NCBI RefSeq assembly: GCF_034347425.1
Contig: NZ_CP133779.1
Coordinates: 248,001 to 312,000 of the forward strand
Direction of reading: 5' to 3'
Length of the DNA: 64,000 bases
Source: Undibacterium sp. CCC3.4
Lineage (GTDB): Bacteria; Pseudomonadota; Gammaproteobacteria; Burkholderiales; Burkholderiaceae_D
The notes beneath the pieces were generated by a model. That model searched no databases, had not been told where the DNA came from, and worked only from the letters and a program-made list of their open reading frames with translations. Positions 1 to 8,733 of the stretch are shown here, piece after piece; the first letter of the stretch is position 1, and each line of letters starts with the position of its first letter. The position numbers and the translations under genes are program-made.

Positions 1-449
1 GCGCTACGTTGCATCGCCAAACTCGGCCGCAACAGCTCGATGCGCTCAAAACGCAAATCCAGCGCTGCCAGTGACCACCACGACAAGGTCGTGCGTACCT
101 CCGGCAGTGCCAGCGCCGGCTTACCCTGCAGATCATGCAATACGAGCTCTTGCAACACCAGTTGCGGATTGAGACCTTGCCACGAAGCACGCAATGCTCC
201 CATCTGTACCTCGCGTCCTATGGCATGGCTGATCAATTGTTCCACTTCGGTTTTGTAATCAGCCACATGAGGCAGCAACAGATAGCGTAAGCCGAGTAAC
301 ACTATGCAAAAAAGAAAATACAGTATCAGCAAGCTGCGTAACAAGCAGCGCACACTGTGTGCGCACACGCGCGACACACACCGCAACCGGACCAGCAAAC
401 GACGGCCGAAGCCAGCGCGCAGCGGCGCAGCGGGAAGTTCTGTCATCAT
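1..449 (-). CDS. YhdP-family AsmA-like envelope protein, N-terminal fragment
   Basis: Reading leftward from the ATG at 447-449 gives an open frame of 149 codons that runs off the window edge. The N-terminus is basic, followed by one hydrophobic segment (about residues 35-52) and then a region with the feel of the DUF3971/AsmA-like start of YhdP proteins (HVADYKTEVEQLISHAIGRE). Known members are very large inner-membrane-anchored proteins thought to help carry phospholipid to the outer membrane. The divergent position next to glnE is common in Burkholderiales and supports the call. ATG codons at 449 and 446 are both possible and neither has a clear ribosome site. Family assignment rests on about 12% of the expected length. 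Confidence 0.72.
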   Translation of the reverse strand, partial: MMTELPAAPLRAGFGRRLLVRLRCVSRVCAHSVRCLLRSLLILYFLFCIVLLGLRYLLLPHVADYKTEVEQLISHAIGREVQMGALRASWQGLNPQLVLQELVLHDLQGKPALALPEVRTTLSWWSLAALDLRFERIELLRPSLAMQRS

Positions 450-634
450 TGCGGGTGTTGACTGCCGTAGGCAGTATAGGTGAGCAAGTTCACCAAAAAA
501 TCCGCTGTCGTCAAGTTACAATCCTGTATTCAATTTACACATTAAGGTTACGACATCACTAAGGCGGCGCAATCGCTTAGAATGGAAGCACGGCCAGTCC
601 ATGACCGTCTTTTGCCACTCACTTCGTACCGACT

Positions 635-3394
635 ATGATGCCTACCCTGCCCGCCTCGTCCGCTGCGTTGACCACGCCCAGTATCCTGATGGCGTCGAAT
701 TTTCTGCAGCGCTGGCTACAAGCCGCACCAGATCGGGCGGCAAGTTTAGCCGAATACTCCAGATTATCCTTGAGCCCGACTATTTTTGCTCAGATTTTAC
801 AAAAAGATATATCCCAGGGCGCCACACTCAACCAGGCTATGCGCCGTTTGCGCAATCTGCTGGTGTGCTGTCTGATACGGCGTGATCTCGAAGGCGCGGC
901 GGATTTACGTGAGGTAATGATAACAATCAGCGACTTCGCTGATTTTGTAGTCAGCCAGCATCTCGCTGCCCTCAGCAGTGAAATGCAAAGCTTACACGGT
1001 AAGCCTGTCGGTGCCGACAGCGGCAAAGAACAGCAACTGATCGTGCTGGGCATGGGCAAGCTCGGTGGCCGCGAATTGAATGTCTCCTCCGATATCGATC
1101 TGATTTTTTGCTATGCCGAAGACGGCGATACCGCTGCTGGCGAGGGACAGCGCGGCTTATCGAACCATGAGTACTTCAACCGCCTCGGTAAAAAACTGAT
1201 CGCCGCGATTTCCGAAGTGACGGCCGACGGTTTCAGCTTTCGGGTCGATATGGCGCTGCGTCCCAATGGTGGCTCCGGTCCGCTGGTAGCGAGCTTCGGC
1301 ATGGTCGAGGAATATTTTTTGATACAGGGACGCGAATGGGAACGTTACGCTTGGGTCAAAGCGCGTGCCTTGACCGGGTCAGCCGACGACATCGCCGCGC
1401 TGGAAAAAATCATCGTCCCGTTTGTGTATCGCCGCTACCTCGACTACGGTGCCATCGATTCCTTGCGTGCCATGCACGGACAAATCCGCGCCGAAGTGGT
1501 GCGTCAAGAAACCCGTCATCCGGAACGCAGCAATAATGTCAAACTCGGCCGTGGCGGCATTCGTGAAGTCGAATTTCTGGCCCAAGTATTTCAACTCATA
1601 CGCGGCGGCCGCGATCTCAGCCTGCGCGACCGCGCCACCTGCGCCACCTTGCACACCTTGGCTGACAAAGGCACCCTCGACAGCGACATGGTGCAGCAAC
1701 TATTACAATCCTACACCTTTCTGCGCAATCTCGAACACCGCTTGCAATACCTCAACGATGCGCAAACCCATACCTTCCCAGTCGCACCTGGCGATCAACA
1801 ACAAATTGCCGTCATGATGGGCTGTGCCGATGTCGCGCAATTGTTGGCACAATTACAGCCGCATCGCGCCTTGGTCGCCGAACAATTCGACGCGATTTTC
1901 GGCGCTAAGGCCAGCAACGAAGCAGAAAGCGAACAAATCGTACTGGCCGCCAATCTGTCAACACCCGAGCAACAAGAGATTCTGAGCACCCAATTGGCAG
2001 CGGCCGGCTTTATCGACTCGCTCGGCGCGGCACGGCGGCTGATCGCGACTTGGCAATCGGCAAGAATGCAAGCGCTGTCCGAAGCCAGCCGCAACAAACT
2101 GCTGGCCTTACTCAACCAAGCCATCCACCTGGTCGGTCTGCAACAAGACAATCAATTATCCTGCTGGCACCGCCTGCTCGACTTCATGGAAGCGATCGCC
2201 CGCCGTTCCGCCTATCTGGCCTTGCTGACCGAATACCCGCACGCGCTCGCGCGCGTGGTACGCATGATGGGCGCGAGCGACTGGGCCGCCGGCTTTTTGA
2301 TCCGCCATCCGATTTTGCTCGATGAGTTGCTCGACCAATCAGCCTTGCATCAACGACCAGACTGGCATGCCTTTGAGATCGAATTACAGAGCCAATTGCA
2401 GCAGCAGGCCGGCGACACCGAGCGGCAAATGGAAACTCTGCGCGAACTGCATCATGCCCAGCAATTCCGTTTGCTGGCACAAGATTTGGAAGGCCAGATC
2501 AGCGTCGAACATCTGGCCGACGACTTGTCACAACTGGCCGACATCATCGTCGCTGCCACCCTGCAAGCAGCTTGGGAAACCATCGCCAGCCGCCATCTGC
2601 CGGTGCCACGCTTCGCCGTCATCGCCTATGGCAAACTGGGCGGTAAAGAACTCAGTTACGCCTCCGATCTCGATGTGATTTTCCTCTACCAAGACGAGGA
2701 TGCCGAGGCACCGGCCAATTATGCCAAGTTGGCGCAACGTTTCATCACTTGGATGACTTGCCATACCCCAGCCGGCATCCTGTTTGACATCGACATCGCG
2801 CTGCGCCCCGATGGTGCCAGCGGCTTACTGGTATCGTCCTTAGCCTCATTCGCGCGCTATCAAGAACAATCGGCCTGGCTATGGGAACATCAGGCGTTGA
2901 CGCGCGCGCGCTGGTGTGCCGGCGACGCCACCATCGGACTAGCCTTCGAACAGATGCGCCATCAACTGCTGTGTCGCGTGCGTGAGCCACAGCAATTGGC
3001 GCAGGAAGTGATCAAAATGCGCCAAAAAATGCGCGACGCCAACCCCGCGCAAGACCACTATTTCGATCTCAAACACGCTGCCGGCGGCATGATCGATATC
3101 GAATTCATGGTGCAATATCTGCTGCTCAAACATGCCCACGACTATCCACAGTTAAGCGCCAATGTCGGCAACATCGCCCTCTTGCAACGTTGCGGCGAGC
3201 TCGGCTTGATACCGCTGCAAGCGGCGCAAGACTGCGCAACAGCCTACCGGCTATTACGCCGGCTGCAACACAGCAGCCGCCTGCAAGGCCAAGACCGCGC
3301 CCGCGTCGCGCCGGAAAAAGTGACTGCCGCAGTGACCGCCAGTCAGCAGTTGTGGTTCACGCTATTTGGGGAAAACAAGCGGGCAGACGCTTAG
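635..3394 (+). CDS. glnE: Bifunctional glutamine synthetase adenylyltransferase / adenylyl-removing enzyme
   Basis: The 919-residue protein adds AMP to glutamine synthetase or removes it, adjusting nitrogen assimilation to glutamine and PII signals. Two nucleotidyltransferase cores are visible: GMGKLGGREL with SSDIDLIF at about residues 139-158 (N-terminal adenylyl-removing half), and AYGKLGGKEL with ASDLDVIF at about 664-683 (C-terminal adenylyl-transferring half). Each has the G-G...D-x-D metal site. The length matches the family. The start is uncertain: tandem ATGs at 635 and 638 lack a good ribosome site and a further in-frame ATG lies at codon 19. It is transcribed away from the yhdP-like gene across a 185-bp gap. 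No PII gene is nearby. Confidence 0.95.
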   Translation: MMPTLPASSAALTTPSILMASNFLQRWLQAAPDRAASLAEYSRLSLSPTIFAQILQKDISQGATLNQAMRRLRNLLVCCLIRRDLEGAADLREVMITISDFADFVVSQHLAALSSEMQSLHGKPVGADSGKEQQLIVLGMGKLGGRELNVSSDIDLIFCYAEDGDTAAGEGQRGLSNHEYFNRLGKKLIAAISEVTADGFSFRVDMALRPNGGSGPLVASFGMVEEYFLIQGREWERYAWVKARALTGSADDIAALEKIIVPFVYRRYLDYGAIDSLRAMHGQIRAEVVRQETRHPERSNNVKLGRGGIREVEFLAQVFQLIRGGRDLSLRDRATCATLHTLADKGTLDSDMVQQLLQSYTFLRNLEHRLQYLNDAQTHTFPVAPGDQQQIAVMMGCADVAQLLAQLQPHRALVAEQFDAIFGAKASNEAESEQIVLAANLSTPEQQEILSTQLAAAGFIDSLGAARRLIATWQSARMQALSEASRNKLLALLNQAIHLVGLQQDNQLSCWHRLLDFMEAIARRSAYLALLTEYPHALARVVRMMGASDWAAGFLIRHPILLDELLDQSALHQRPDWHAFEIELQSQLQQQAGDTERQMETLRELHHAQQFRLLAQDLEGQISVEHLADDLSQLADIIVAATLQAAWETIASRHLPVPRFAVIAYGKLGGKELSYASDLDVIFLYQDEDAEAPANYAKLAQRFITWMTCHTPAGILFDIDIALRPDGASGLLVSSLASFARYQEQSAWLWEHQALTRARWCAGDATIGLAFEQMRHQLLCRVREPQQLAQEVIKMRQKMRDANPAQDHYFDLKHAAGGMIDIEFMVQYLLLKHAHDYPQLSANVGNIALLQRCGELGLIPLQAAQDCATAYRLLRRLQHSSRLQGQDRARVAPEKVTAAVTASQQLWFTLFGENKRADA

Positions 3395-3532
3395 GGAAGC
3401 GCGATGTTGAAAGACGTTTTGAGAAATGCTATTCAACAACTTAATGGATCGTCGCAAGCGACGATGGAAAAGACTCTGGAAGGGGTAGGCAGCCCCTCCC
3501 ATCGCGTCGCTCCTTCGTCGCTCACCTGCCAA

Positions 3533-3772
3533 AAGAGGCTGTCGCAAAAGGGTATTGAGTCGGTATCATTACCCTAACTGGTGGCCACGTCATTCCTGCG
3601 CGCTTTTGGCAGGAACCCAGCGGCGTTCGTGGTTAACTGAAAATGCCAGATATTATATTGTTTTCAGCGCTGAAAACGACACTAGGTTCCCGCCAAAAGC
3701 ATGCGGGAATGACGCGGTATGCGGTGTTTCAGGTGTAAAAAAGCTTCCATCAGGCTTTTGCGACAGCCTCTT
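3533..3772. repeat. Palindromic MITE-like element with nested inverted repeats
   Basis: An 18-bp perfect inverted repeat (3533-3550, AAGAGGCTGTCGCAAAAG, and 3755-3772) encloses 240 bp. Inside it lies a second, imperfect inverted repeat of about 29 bp, at roughly 3590-3618 and 3685-3713, with the core GTCATTCCtGC...GGAACC. No plausible protein is encoded. The structure suggests a short non-autonomous mobile element or REP-type repeat downstream of glnE. The rest of the 488-bp glnE-to-endopeptidase gap holds only small hairpins, for example 3457-3474. Confidence 0.7.
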
Positions 3773-3829
3773 AACCTGAAGGCTATTGCTTACGCAGGGC
3801 GATATTCTCCATCAGGGTCTGTTGACGTT

Positions 3830-3855
3830 GTAACGGCACCCTCGGGTGCCGTTAC
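3830..3855. terminator. Hairpin downstream of the first PBP7-like gene
   Basis: An 11-bp stem GTAACGGCACC / GGTGCCGTTAC with a short loop lies 28 bp past the stop of the endopeptidase gene. Neither strand has a convincing T-tract after it, so it may act as a weak terminator or as an mRNA 3'-end stabiliser. Confidence 0.45.
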
Positions 3856-3882
3856 TGGAAACTGCTCGTACACTGCGTAGTT

Positions 3883-4899
3883 TCAGAATTTCGGTTTGGC
3901 AGTTTCCAGCCACTTCTTGATGCGGCCGGCATCGGCCAAGCGTGAATACTTGCCCTTGGAATCGAGAAACACCATGACGATTGCACGGCCTTCTATCATC
4001 GCTTGCATCACCAAACAACGCCCGGCTTCGTTGATGAAGCCGGTTTTTTGTAAACCGATTTCCCATTCCGGATTCATCACCAGCTTGTTCGACGAACCAT
4101 ACTCGAGCGAGCGTCCGCCCGGATTGACGATGTATTTAGAATCGGTGGAATACTCGCGAATGAGTGGAAACTGGTAAGCGGCATTGACCAGCTTGACCAA
4201 GTCTTTGGCACTGGCGCGATTCTGACTCGAGAGTCCATTGGAATCGACATAATGCGCTTCGGTCATGCCGAGTTGTTTGGCCTTGGCATTCATGGCCGCG
4301 ACAAAGGCTGGGCGCCCGCCCGGATAACTTCGTCCCAGCGCCGAGGCGGCACGGTTTTCCGAACTCATCAAGGCGATGTGCAGCATATCCGCGCGCGACA
4401 GTTTGGCACCAATTTTCAAACGTGAACCAGTCCCTTTTTCACGATCGATATCGTCCTCGGTGACTTCGATTTCTTCCACCATATCTTGCTTGGCTTCCAT
4501 CACTACCAAACTGGTCATGAGTTTGGTGATCGAGGCGATCGGCAGCGAGACATCAGGATTTTTTTCAAACAATACCTTGGAACTGGCTTGATCGACCACA
4601 TACGCGACATTCGACTGTAAGGCCAGCGCATCATGAGTATGATTGAGGCCAGCGCTGTCGCCCACGGTTGGTACCGCCAGCGCCGCAGCCGCGAGCGGTG
4701 CCGCACGGCGCAACAGTACTTTGTGCTTGTGTTTGCTTTTGCTCACTACGGCATGCCGTAACGGCTTTGCAGCAACGGTTTTTACCCCCTTCTTGTGCAC
4801 GAGCGGCTTCTTACGCGACTCGGCAGCTTGCACAGGAAGTAACATCGCAGGCATACAGGCGATCAGTGAGAGAACAAAAAGGTGACGGGCAAATCTCAC
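3883..4899 (-). CDS. pbpG: D-alanyl-D-alanine endopeptidase (PBP7 type)
   Basis: Periplasmic S11-family peptidase that cuts D-Ala-meso-DAP cross-bridges in peptidoglycan. From the GTG at 4899 the protein has 338 residues: a signal peptide ending near PVQA (about residue 25), a Lys/Ala-rich linker to about 85, and then the penicillin-binding fold. The catalytic motifs are S123-I-T-K126, S180-E-N182 and K285-T-G287. The GTG was chosen because AGGAG sits 9 nt upstream; the TTG three codons earlier has no spacing. A paralogue lies at 47102-47932; this copy is longer because of the basic linker, which may contact the wall or membrane. It appears to be monocistronic. Confidence 0.88.
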   Translation of the reverse strand: MRFARHLFVLSLIACMPAMLLPVQAAESRKKPLVHKKGVKTVAAKPLRHAVVSKSKHKHKVLLRRAAPLAAAALAVPTVGDSAGLNHTHDALALQSNVAYVVDQASSKVLFEKNPDVSLPIASITKLMTSLVVMEAKQDMVEEIEVTEDDIDREKGTGSRLKIGAKLSRADMLHIALMSSENRAASALGRSYPGGRPAFVAAMNAKAKQLGMTEAHYVDSNGLSSQNRASAKDLVKLVNAAYQFPLIREYSTDSKYIVNPGGRSLEYGSSNKLVMNPEWEIGLQKTGFINEAGRCLVMQAMIEGRAIVMVFLDSKGKYSRLADAGRIKKWLETAKPKF

Positions 4900-5008
4900 T
4901 ATCGACAACTCCTGAAATAGGGGGAAAACAAATTAACATGAAGTGTAGCAAAAATCGGAAAAATCGCAAGAAAATTAACCACTTAGCTGCATTTATTCAA
5001 GCATTGTC

Positions 5009-5704
5009 TCACTCAATGAAGCGGACAAAATCATCGACGCTGGCCCGTTCCGTCTGCAAACTGTTTTCAATTTTTGTGACATCGGCATAGCCAAGCGACA
5101 TGCCGCACACCAGCATTTCATGCTCAGGCAAGACCAATTGTTCGGCGATGATGCGGTGATATTGGGTAAATGCTGCTTGCGGACAAGTATCGAGTCCTCT
5201 AGCCTTGGCGGCAAGCATAATGTTTTGTAAAAACATGCCGTAGTCCAACCACGAGCCCTGCTCCATGACACGGTCTATGGTAAAAATCAAGCCGACCGGG
5301 GCATCAAAAAATGCATAATTACGGCCATGCTGGGCATGCATGCCTTGCTTATTCTCGCGCCCTAGCCCGAGCAAGGCGTATAAATCCCAGCCTACCTTAC
5401 GGCGGCGTTCCAAATACGGTGTCTTCCAGCTTTGTGGGTAGTAATGGTATTGCTCAGTGTGGGAGGCGGCCACTTCGGCCTGCTGATGCGCCGCCAAGAT
5501 CGCCGCCGACAAGCTGCTCAGGCGCTCCCCCTGCAGCACGTACACTTTCCATGGCTGGGTATTGCTGCCCGACGGGGCACGCGCAGCCACCTCAAGCAAG
5601 CGCCGAATATCCTCATTCGCCACCGGCGTGGGTAAAAATGCGCGCAGAGAGCGACGCGCCAAAATCACTTCATCAACACATTGCTGAACCGGAGAGACAA
5701 TCAT
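5009..5704 (-). CDS. Nitroreductase-family FMN oxidoreductase
   Basis: The 231-residue protein belongs to the FMN-dependent nitroreductase superfamily: RRSLRAFL near residue 18 and ARAPSGSNTQPW near 40-51 are the usual FMN-phosphate and ring-binding segments, and the C-terminal half carries the GLDTCPQAAF stretch typical of the NfnB/YdjA-like group. Members reduce nitro compounds, quinones or flavins with NAD(P)H; the substrate cannot be read from sequence. The ATG at 5704 was preferred to an in-frame TTG two codons upstream. It is followed at some distance by the endopeptidase gene, in the same direction, with a 109-bp gap, so co-transcription is possible but not shown. Confidence 0.85.
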   Translation of the reverse strand: MIVSPVQQCVDEVILARRSLRAFLPTPVANEDIRRLLEVAARAPSGSNTQPWKVYVLQGERLSSLSAAILAAHQQAEVAASHTEQYHYYPQSWKTPYLERRRKVGWDLYALLGLGRENKQGMHAQHGRNYAFFDAPVGLIFTIDRVMEQGSWLDYGMFLQNIMLAAKARGLDTCPQAAFTQYHRIIAEQLVLPEHEMLVCGMSLGYADVTKIENSLQTERASVDDFVRFIE

Positions 5705-5780
5705 AAGCAAACGCTTTCAAAAAAAACAATTTGCACAGCGAGGCTGCACCAAGACTAAATTGTACAGGAGCAATCCCTCT

Positions 5781-6221
5781 CTACGGTACAGAATGCGGCC
5801 GCTCAAGCGTTTCTAACAGGGTACGAACTGCAGCCGGAAGCGCCACCGCTTTGTTACTGGTCCGATCAACATACACATGCACGAAATGCCCGGCAGCGGC
5901 AGGAACGAGGGCATCGTTAGGGAATATGGCTAATTCATAACGCACACTGCTGTTTCCTATGCGCGCTACGCGCAAACCGATATGCAAGAGATCGGGAAAG
6001 GAAATCGAACTGAAATACGCGCAGCCGCTGTCGACCACGAAACCGACTATCTGATCGGTATGGATGTCGAGCACACTGTGCTGTATCAGCAAGCTGTTAA
6101 CCGTCGTATCAAAATAACTGTAGTACTGGACATTATTGACATGGCCATATTGATCGTTATCGATCCAACGAGTCGGCAGCTCAAGAAAATGAGGAAAATC
6201 CTGACGCTTAGCTTGGCGCAT
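5781..6221 (-). CDS. Acyl-CoA thioesterase, hotdog fold (4HBT family)
   Basis: A 146-residue single-domain hotdog protein. The segment RWIDNDQYGHVNNVQYYSYF (about residues 18-37) contains the Asp and the helix of the 4-hydroxybenzoyl-CoA thioesterase/FadM group, and HFVHVYVD near residues 110-117 is the matching strand. Such enzymes hydrolyse acyl-CoA thioesters, often medium or long chain. The start is taken as the ATG at 6221; an in-frame GTG three codons upstream is possible, but its GTGAG more likely serves as the ribosome site. The gene is 76 bp upstream of the nitroreductase and in the same direction. Confidence 0.85.
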   Translation of the reverse strand: MRQAKRQDFPHFLELPTRWIDNDQYGHVNNVQYYSYFDTTVNSLLIQHSVLDIHTDQIVGFVVDSGCAYFSSISFPDLLHIGLRVARIGNSSVRYELAIFPNDALVPAAAGHFVHVYVDRTSNKAVALPAAVRTLLETLERPHSVP

Positions 6222-6428
6222 AATACTCACAAAAAATTGGCAAAAAAATTCGAAGGAACTTGGGTGGCTACCAATTGTACTGCAGTGCCCAGCGGCGGTC
6301 GAGGCAGACTGCCTATCCCCGCCTCGTTGGCTTCTTGCCAGCGCTGATCTGCGCTATGATGCAGCCGCTGTCGGCAAGGCTGCCAGCGCGCACATATTGC
6401 CAATTTATAATTTTTCCAGATATTGCTG

Positions 6429-7115
6429 ATGAATACACATAACAACACACTGAGCGATCTCACCCTCACCCGGGCACAGCTCGAAGACTTGTGCGCACAC
6501 GGCGGCGCGCTGCGTTTCGAGAACTGTGATTTCCAAGGCAGTGATTTAGCCCGACTCGATTTGCAAGACTGCCAATTTATCCGCTGCCAATTGGCCGATG
6601 TGTCACTGCATGGTGCGCGCCTGGCCCGCAGCGTCTGGCAAAGTTGCCGCGTCGGTCGCGCCGACTTCGGTGCAGCTGACCTGCTCGAAGCGCAATTTCA
6701 CTCCTGCGATCTGAATAACAGCAGATGGTGCCGTAGCAAGCTCGGCGCGGCCAAGTTTCAAGACTGTAAGCTGACTGGGGCCGTATTTGAAGACGTGGCG
6801 CAACTCGGTCTGGAATTCAGCAACACCTTGCTGATCGGCACCTCGATGCGGCGCATGTCGTTCCGTAAGGCAAAATTGGTCGGACTCGACTTTTCCGAAG
6901 CCGATTTGTGCGCCTGTGATTTTCGTGATGCCGTATTTGAAGGCGGCAGCCTGCGCGATGCCGTGCTGACCGATGCCCGCTTCGAAGGGGCCGACTTACG
7001 CGAAGCCGACTTAGGCGGCCTCAAGCTGACCGCAGCCAAATATTTCAAAGGTGCGACGATTTCCTCGCGTCAAGCCGCCATGCTGGCACGTGAACTCGGC
7101 CTCTTGGTGGCATGA
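6429..7115 (+). CDS. Pentapeptide-repeat protein
   Basis: The 228-residue protein consists almost wholly of A(D/N)LxX-like pentapeptides, for example SDLARLDLQDCQF, ADFGAADLLEAQF and GADLREADLGGL, which predict a right-handed beta-helix. There is no signal peptide or membrane segment, so it is probably cytosolic. The beta-helix region runs from about residue 25 to 205 and a short non-repeat tail follows. Some family members (Qnr, MfpA) mimic DNA and bind gyrase, but most have no known role and nothing here separates the two. Cysteine is unusually frequent at the repeat positions. The ATG at 6429 follows two weaker in-frame start codons (TTG, CTG). Confidence 0.85.
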   Translation: MNTHNNTLSDLTLTRAQLEDLCAHGGALRFENCDFQGSDLARLDLQDCQFIRCQLADVSLHGARLARSVWQSCRVGRADFGAADLLEAQFHSCDLNNSRWCRSKLGAAKFQDCKLTGAVFEDVAQLGLEFSNTLLIGTSMRRMSFRKAKLVGLDFSEADLCACDFRDAVFEGGSLRDAVLTDARFEGADLREADLGGLKLTAAKYFKGATISSRQAAMLARELGLLVA

Positions 7116-7236
7116 ACTGAGCGCAAGAATTCATCTCGTGGTCATATTCGCTTGCCATAATCAAAAATTGGCACCTTGCTACACAGAATAACGCATGCTT
7201 GCTCGGCAGCGTTCTGCTGCATTGCGCAAAAGCATC

Positions 7237-7264
7237 TTGACTTTGGGCAGTTTAATATTAGAAT
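7237..7264 (+). promoter_or_regulatory. Candidate sigma-70 promoter of the phasin gene
   Basis: TTGACT (7237-7242) and TAGAAT (7259-7264) are separated by 16 bp and stand about 107 bp before the phasin ATG. Just upstream, 7214-7230 reads CTGCTGCATTGCGCAAA, which resembles the GC-rich TGCA-containing sites bound by PhaR repressors at phasin promoters; that resemblance is by eye only. Confidence 0.5.
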
Positions 7265-7370
7265 GAAAACTATTGCAGCGCACCATACGCCGTTTTGAGG
7301 CTGATCTCAACGATCAGCGTCATCGTGGCACTTCTTGTTTGTCTTAATCGCGTTTTCTCAGGAGATCACC

Positions 7371-7937
7371 ATGTTTTCCGTTCCAGAACAATTTTCCGCA
7401 GCAAGCAAAGCCAATATAGATGCCCAAATCGCCCTATTTTCCAGCCTCAGCGGGAAAATCTTTGAAGGTGTGGAAAAAATTGTCGAATTGAATGTCAATC
7501 TCGTCAAACATTCCTTCGAAGAATCGGCCGCCAGCACGAAGCAATTGCTGGCCGCTAAAGATCCGCAAGAATTTTTTTCGCTCAGCACCGCCCAAAGCCA
7601 ACCCGGTGCGGAAAAGCTGTTGAGCTACGGTCGTCAGCTAGCCGCCATTGCGACTGACACCCAGACAGAATTTAAACTTGCTGCTGAAACCCAACTGACT
7701 GAACATCATCGCAAGATTCGCTCCTTATTTGATGATGTATCAAAAAGCGCACCAGCCGGTTCCGAGCAATTCGTATCGTTTTTCAAGACTGCGATCGACC
7801 AAGCCAACGCCGGTTACGAGCAATTGAATCTATCGACCAAGCAAGCGGTCGCGGCGATCGAAGCCAATCTCAACAATACGGTGGCACAAATTTCTCAAGT
7901 CACTGAGAAAGCCGCGCCGCGCGCGACAAAAAAATAA
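7371..7937 (+). CDS. phaP: Phasin, polyhydroxyalkanoate granule-associated protein
   Basis: The 188-residue protein is a phasin of the betaproteobacterial PhaP type (Phasin_2): almost all helix, starting with FSVPEQFSAASKANIDAQIALF and ending in a short Lys-rich tail after a TEKAAPRA segment. Phasins coat PHA granules in the cytoplasm, control their number and size, and are a reliable sign that the cell stores PHA. The ATG at 7371 is set by AGGAG 7 nt before it. The gene stands alone, with its own promoter and a strong terminator. No phaC, phaA or phaB gene is present in this window. Confidence 0.93.
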   Translation: MFSVPEQFSAASKANIDAQIALFSSLSGKIFEGVEKIVELNVNLVKHSFEESAASTKQLLAAKDPQEFFSLSTAQSQPGAEKLLSYGRQLAAIATDTQTEFKLAAETQLTEHHRKIRSLFDDVSKSAPAGSEQFVSFFKTAIDQANAGYEQLNLSTKQAVAAIEANLNNTVAQISQVTEKAAPRATKK

Positions 7938-7953
7938 AGCCGAAATTGCACTG

Positions 7954-7991
7954 AAAAAAACCCCGCAGTACTCGCGTACTGCGGGGTTTTT
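7954..7991. terminator. Bidirectional terminator between phaP and livF
   Basis: An 11-bp perfect stem CCCCGCAGTAC / GTACTGCGGGG with a 4-nt loop is flanked by seven A on the left and five T on the right. It can stop phaP transcripts on the plus strand and liv operon transcripts on the minus strand. Confidence 0.93.
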
Positions 7992-8007
7992 AACGTGCCG
8001 TGAGCAA

Positions 8008-8733
8008 TTACGCTTCGCCCAAATACGCGGCCTGCACCTTAGGATCGTCGAGCATATCCTTGGCCAAACCACTCATGGTGATCAGACCGGAATCCATCAC
8101 ATAAGCGCGATGCGCCGCTTGCAAAGCCAATTTGGCATTTTGCTCGACCAGCAAAATCGTCACGCCCTGCGCAGAAACATTGCGCACGACCTCGAAGATT
8201 TTTTCCACCATGATAGGCGACAAGCCCATCGATGGTTCATCGAGCAACAGCAAGTTAGGATGACTCATGAGCGCACGCGCCATAGCCAACATTTGCTGCT
8301 CACCACCCGACAAAGTACCGGCCAATTGCGCAGCACGCTCTTTCAGACGCGGAAACACGGCAAACCACTTGTCGATATCGTCGTTAATACCGGCTTTATC
8401 GTTACGCGTGTACGCGCCCATCATCAGATTTTCCTGAATCGTCATGCGCGTAAACACGCCGCGACCTTCCGGCACCATGGCCAGACGGTCGGACACGAGT
8501 TCAAACGAATTTTTGCCGCGGATCGACTGCCCCAGATAGCTGATTTCACCCTCAACTTTGCAACTAGGCAAAGTGCCGGTAATCGCCTTGAGGGTGGTCG
8601 TTTTACCGGCACCATTGGCACCGATCAGCGTGATCAACTCACCTTTATTGACTTCAAGCTCGATCCCTTTGACCGCTTTGATGCCGCCGTATGCAACCTT
8701 AAGGTTGCTTACCTTCAATACATTCTCAGCCAT
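8008..8733 (-). CDS. livF: Branched-chain amino acid ABC transporter, ATPase LivF
   Basis: The 241-residue cytoplasmic ATPase has all ABC motifs: Walker A GANGAGKTT (38-46), signature LSGGEQQ (141-147), Walker B LLLLDEP (161-167) and the H-loop region LLVEQNAK. The absence of the insert near the Q-loop and the C-terminal end AAYLGEA fit LivF rather than LivG. It is the last gene of livHMGF and its start overlaps the livG stop by one base (TGATG), which implies translational coupling. With LivG it powers uptake of leucine, isoleucine, valine or related amides; the substrate is inferred from the family. Confidence 0.95.
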   Translation of the reverse strand: MAENVLKVSNLKVAYGGIKAVKGIELEVNKGELITLIGANGAGKTTTLKAITGTLPSCKVEGEISYLGQSIRGKNSFELVSDRLAMVPEGRGVFTRMTIQENLMMGAYTRNDKAGINDDIDKWFAVFPRLKERAAQLAGTLSGGEQQMLAMARALMSHPNLLLLDEPSMGLSPIMVEKIFEVVRNVSAQGVTILLVEQNAKLALQAAHRAYVMDSGLITMSGLAKDMLDDPKVQAAYLGEA

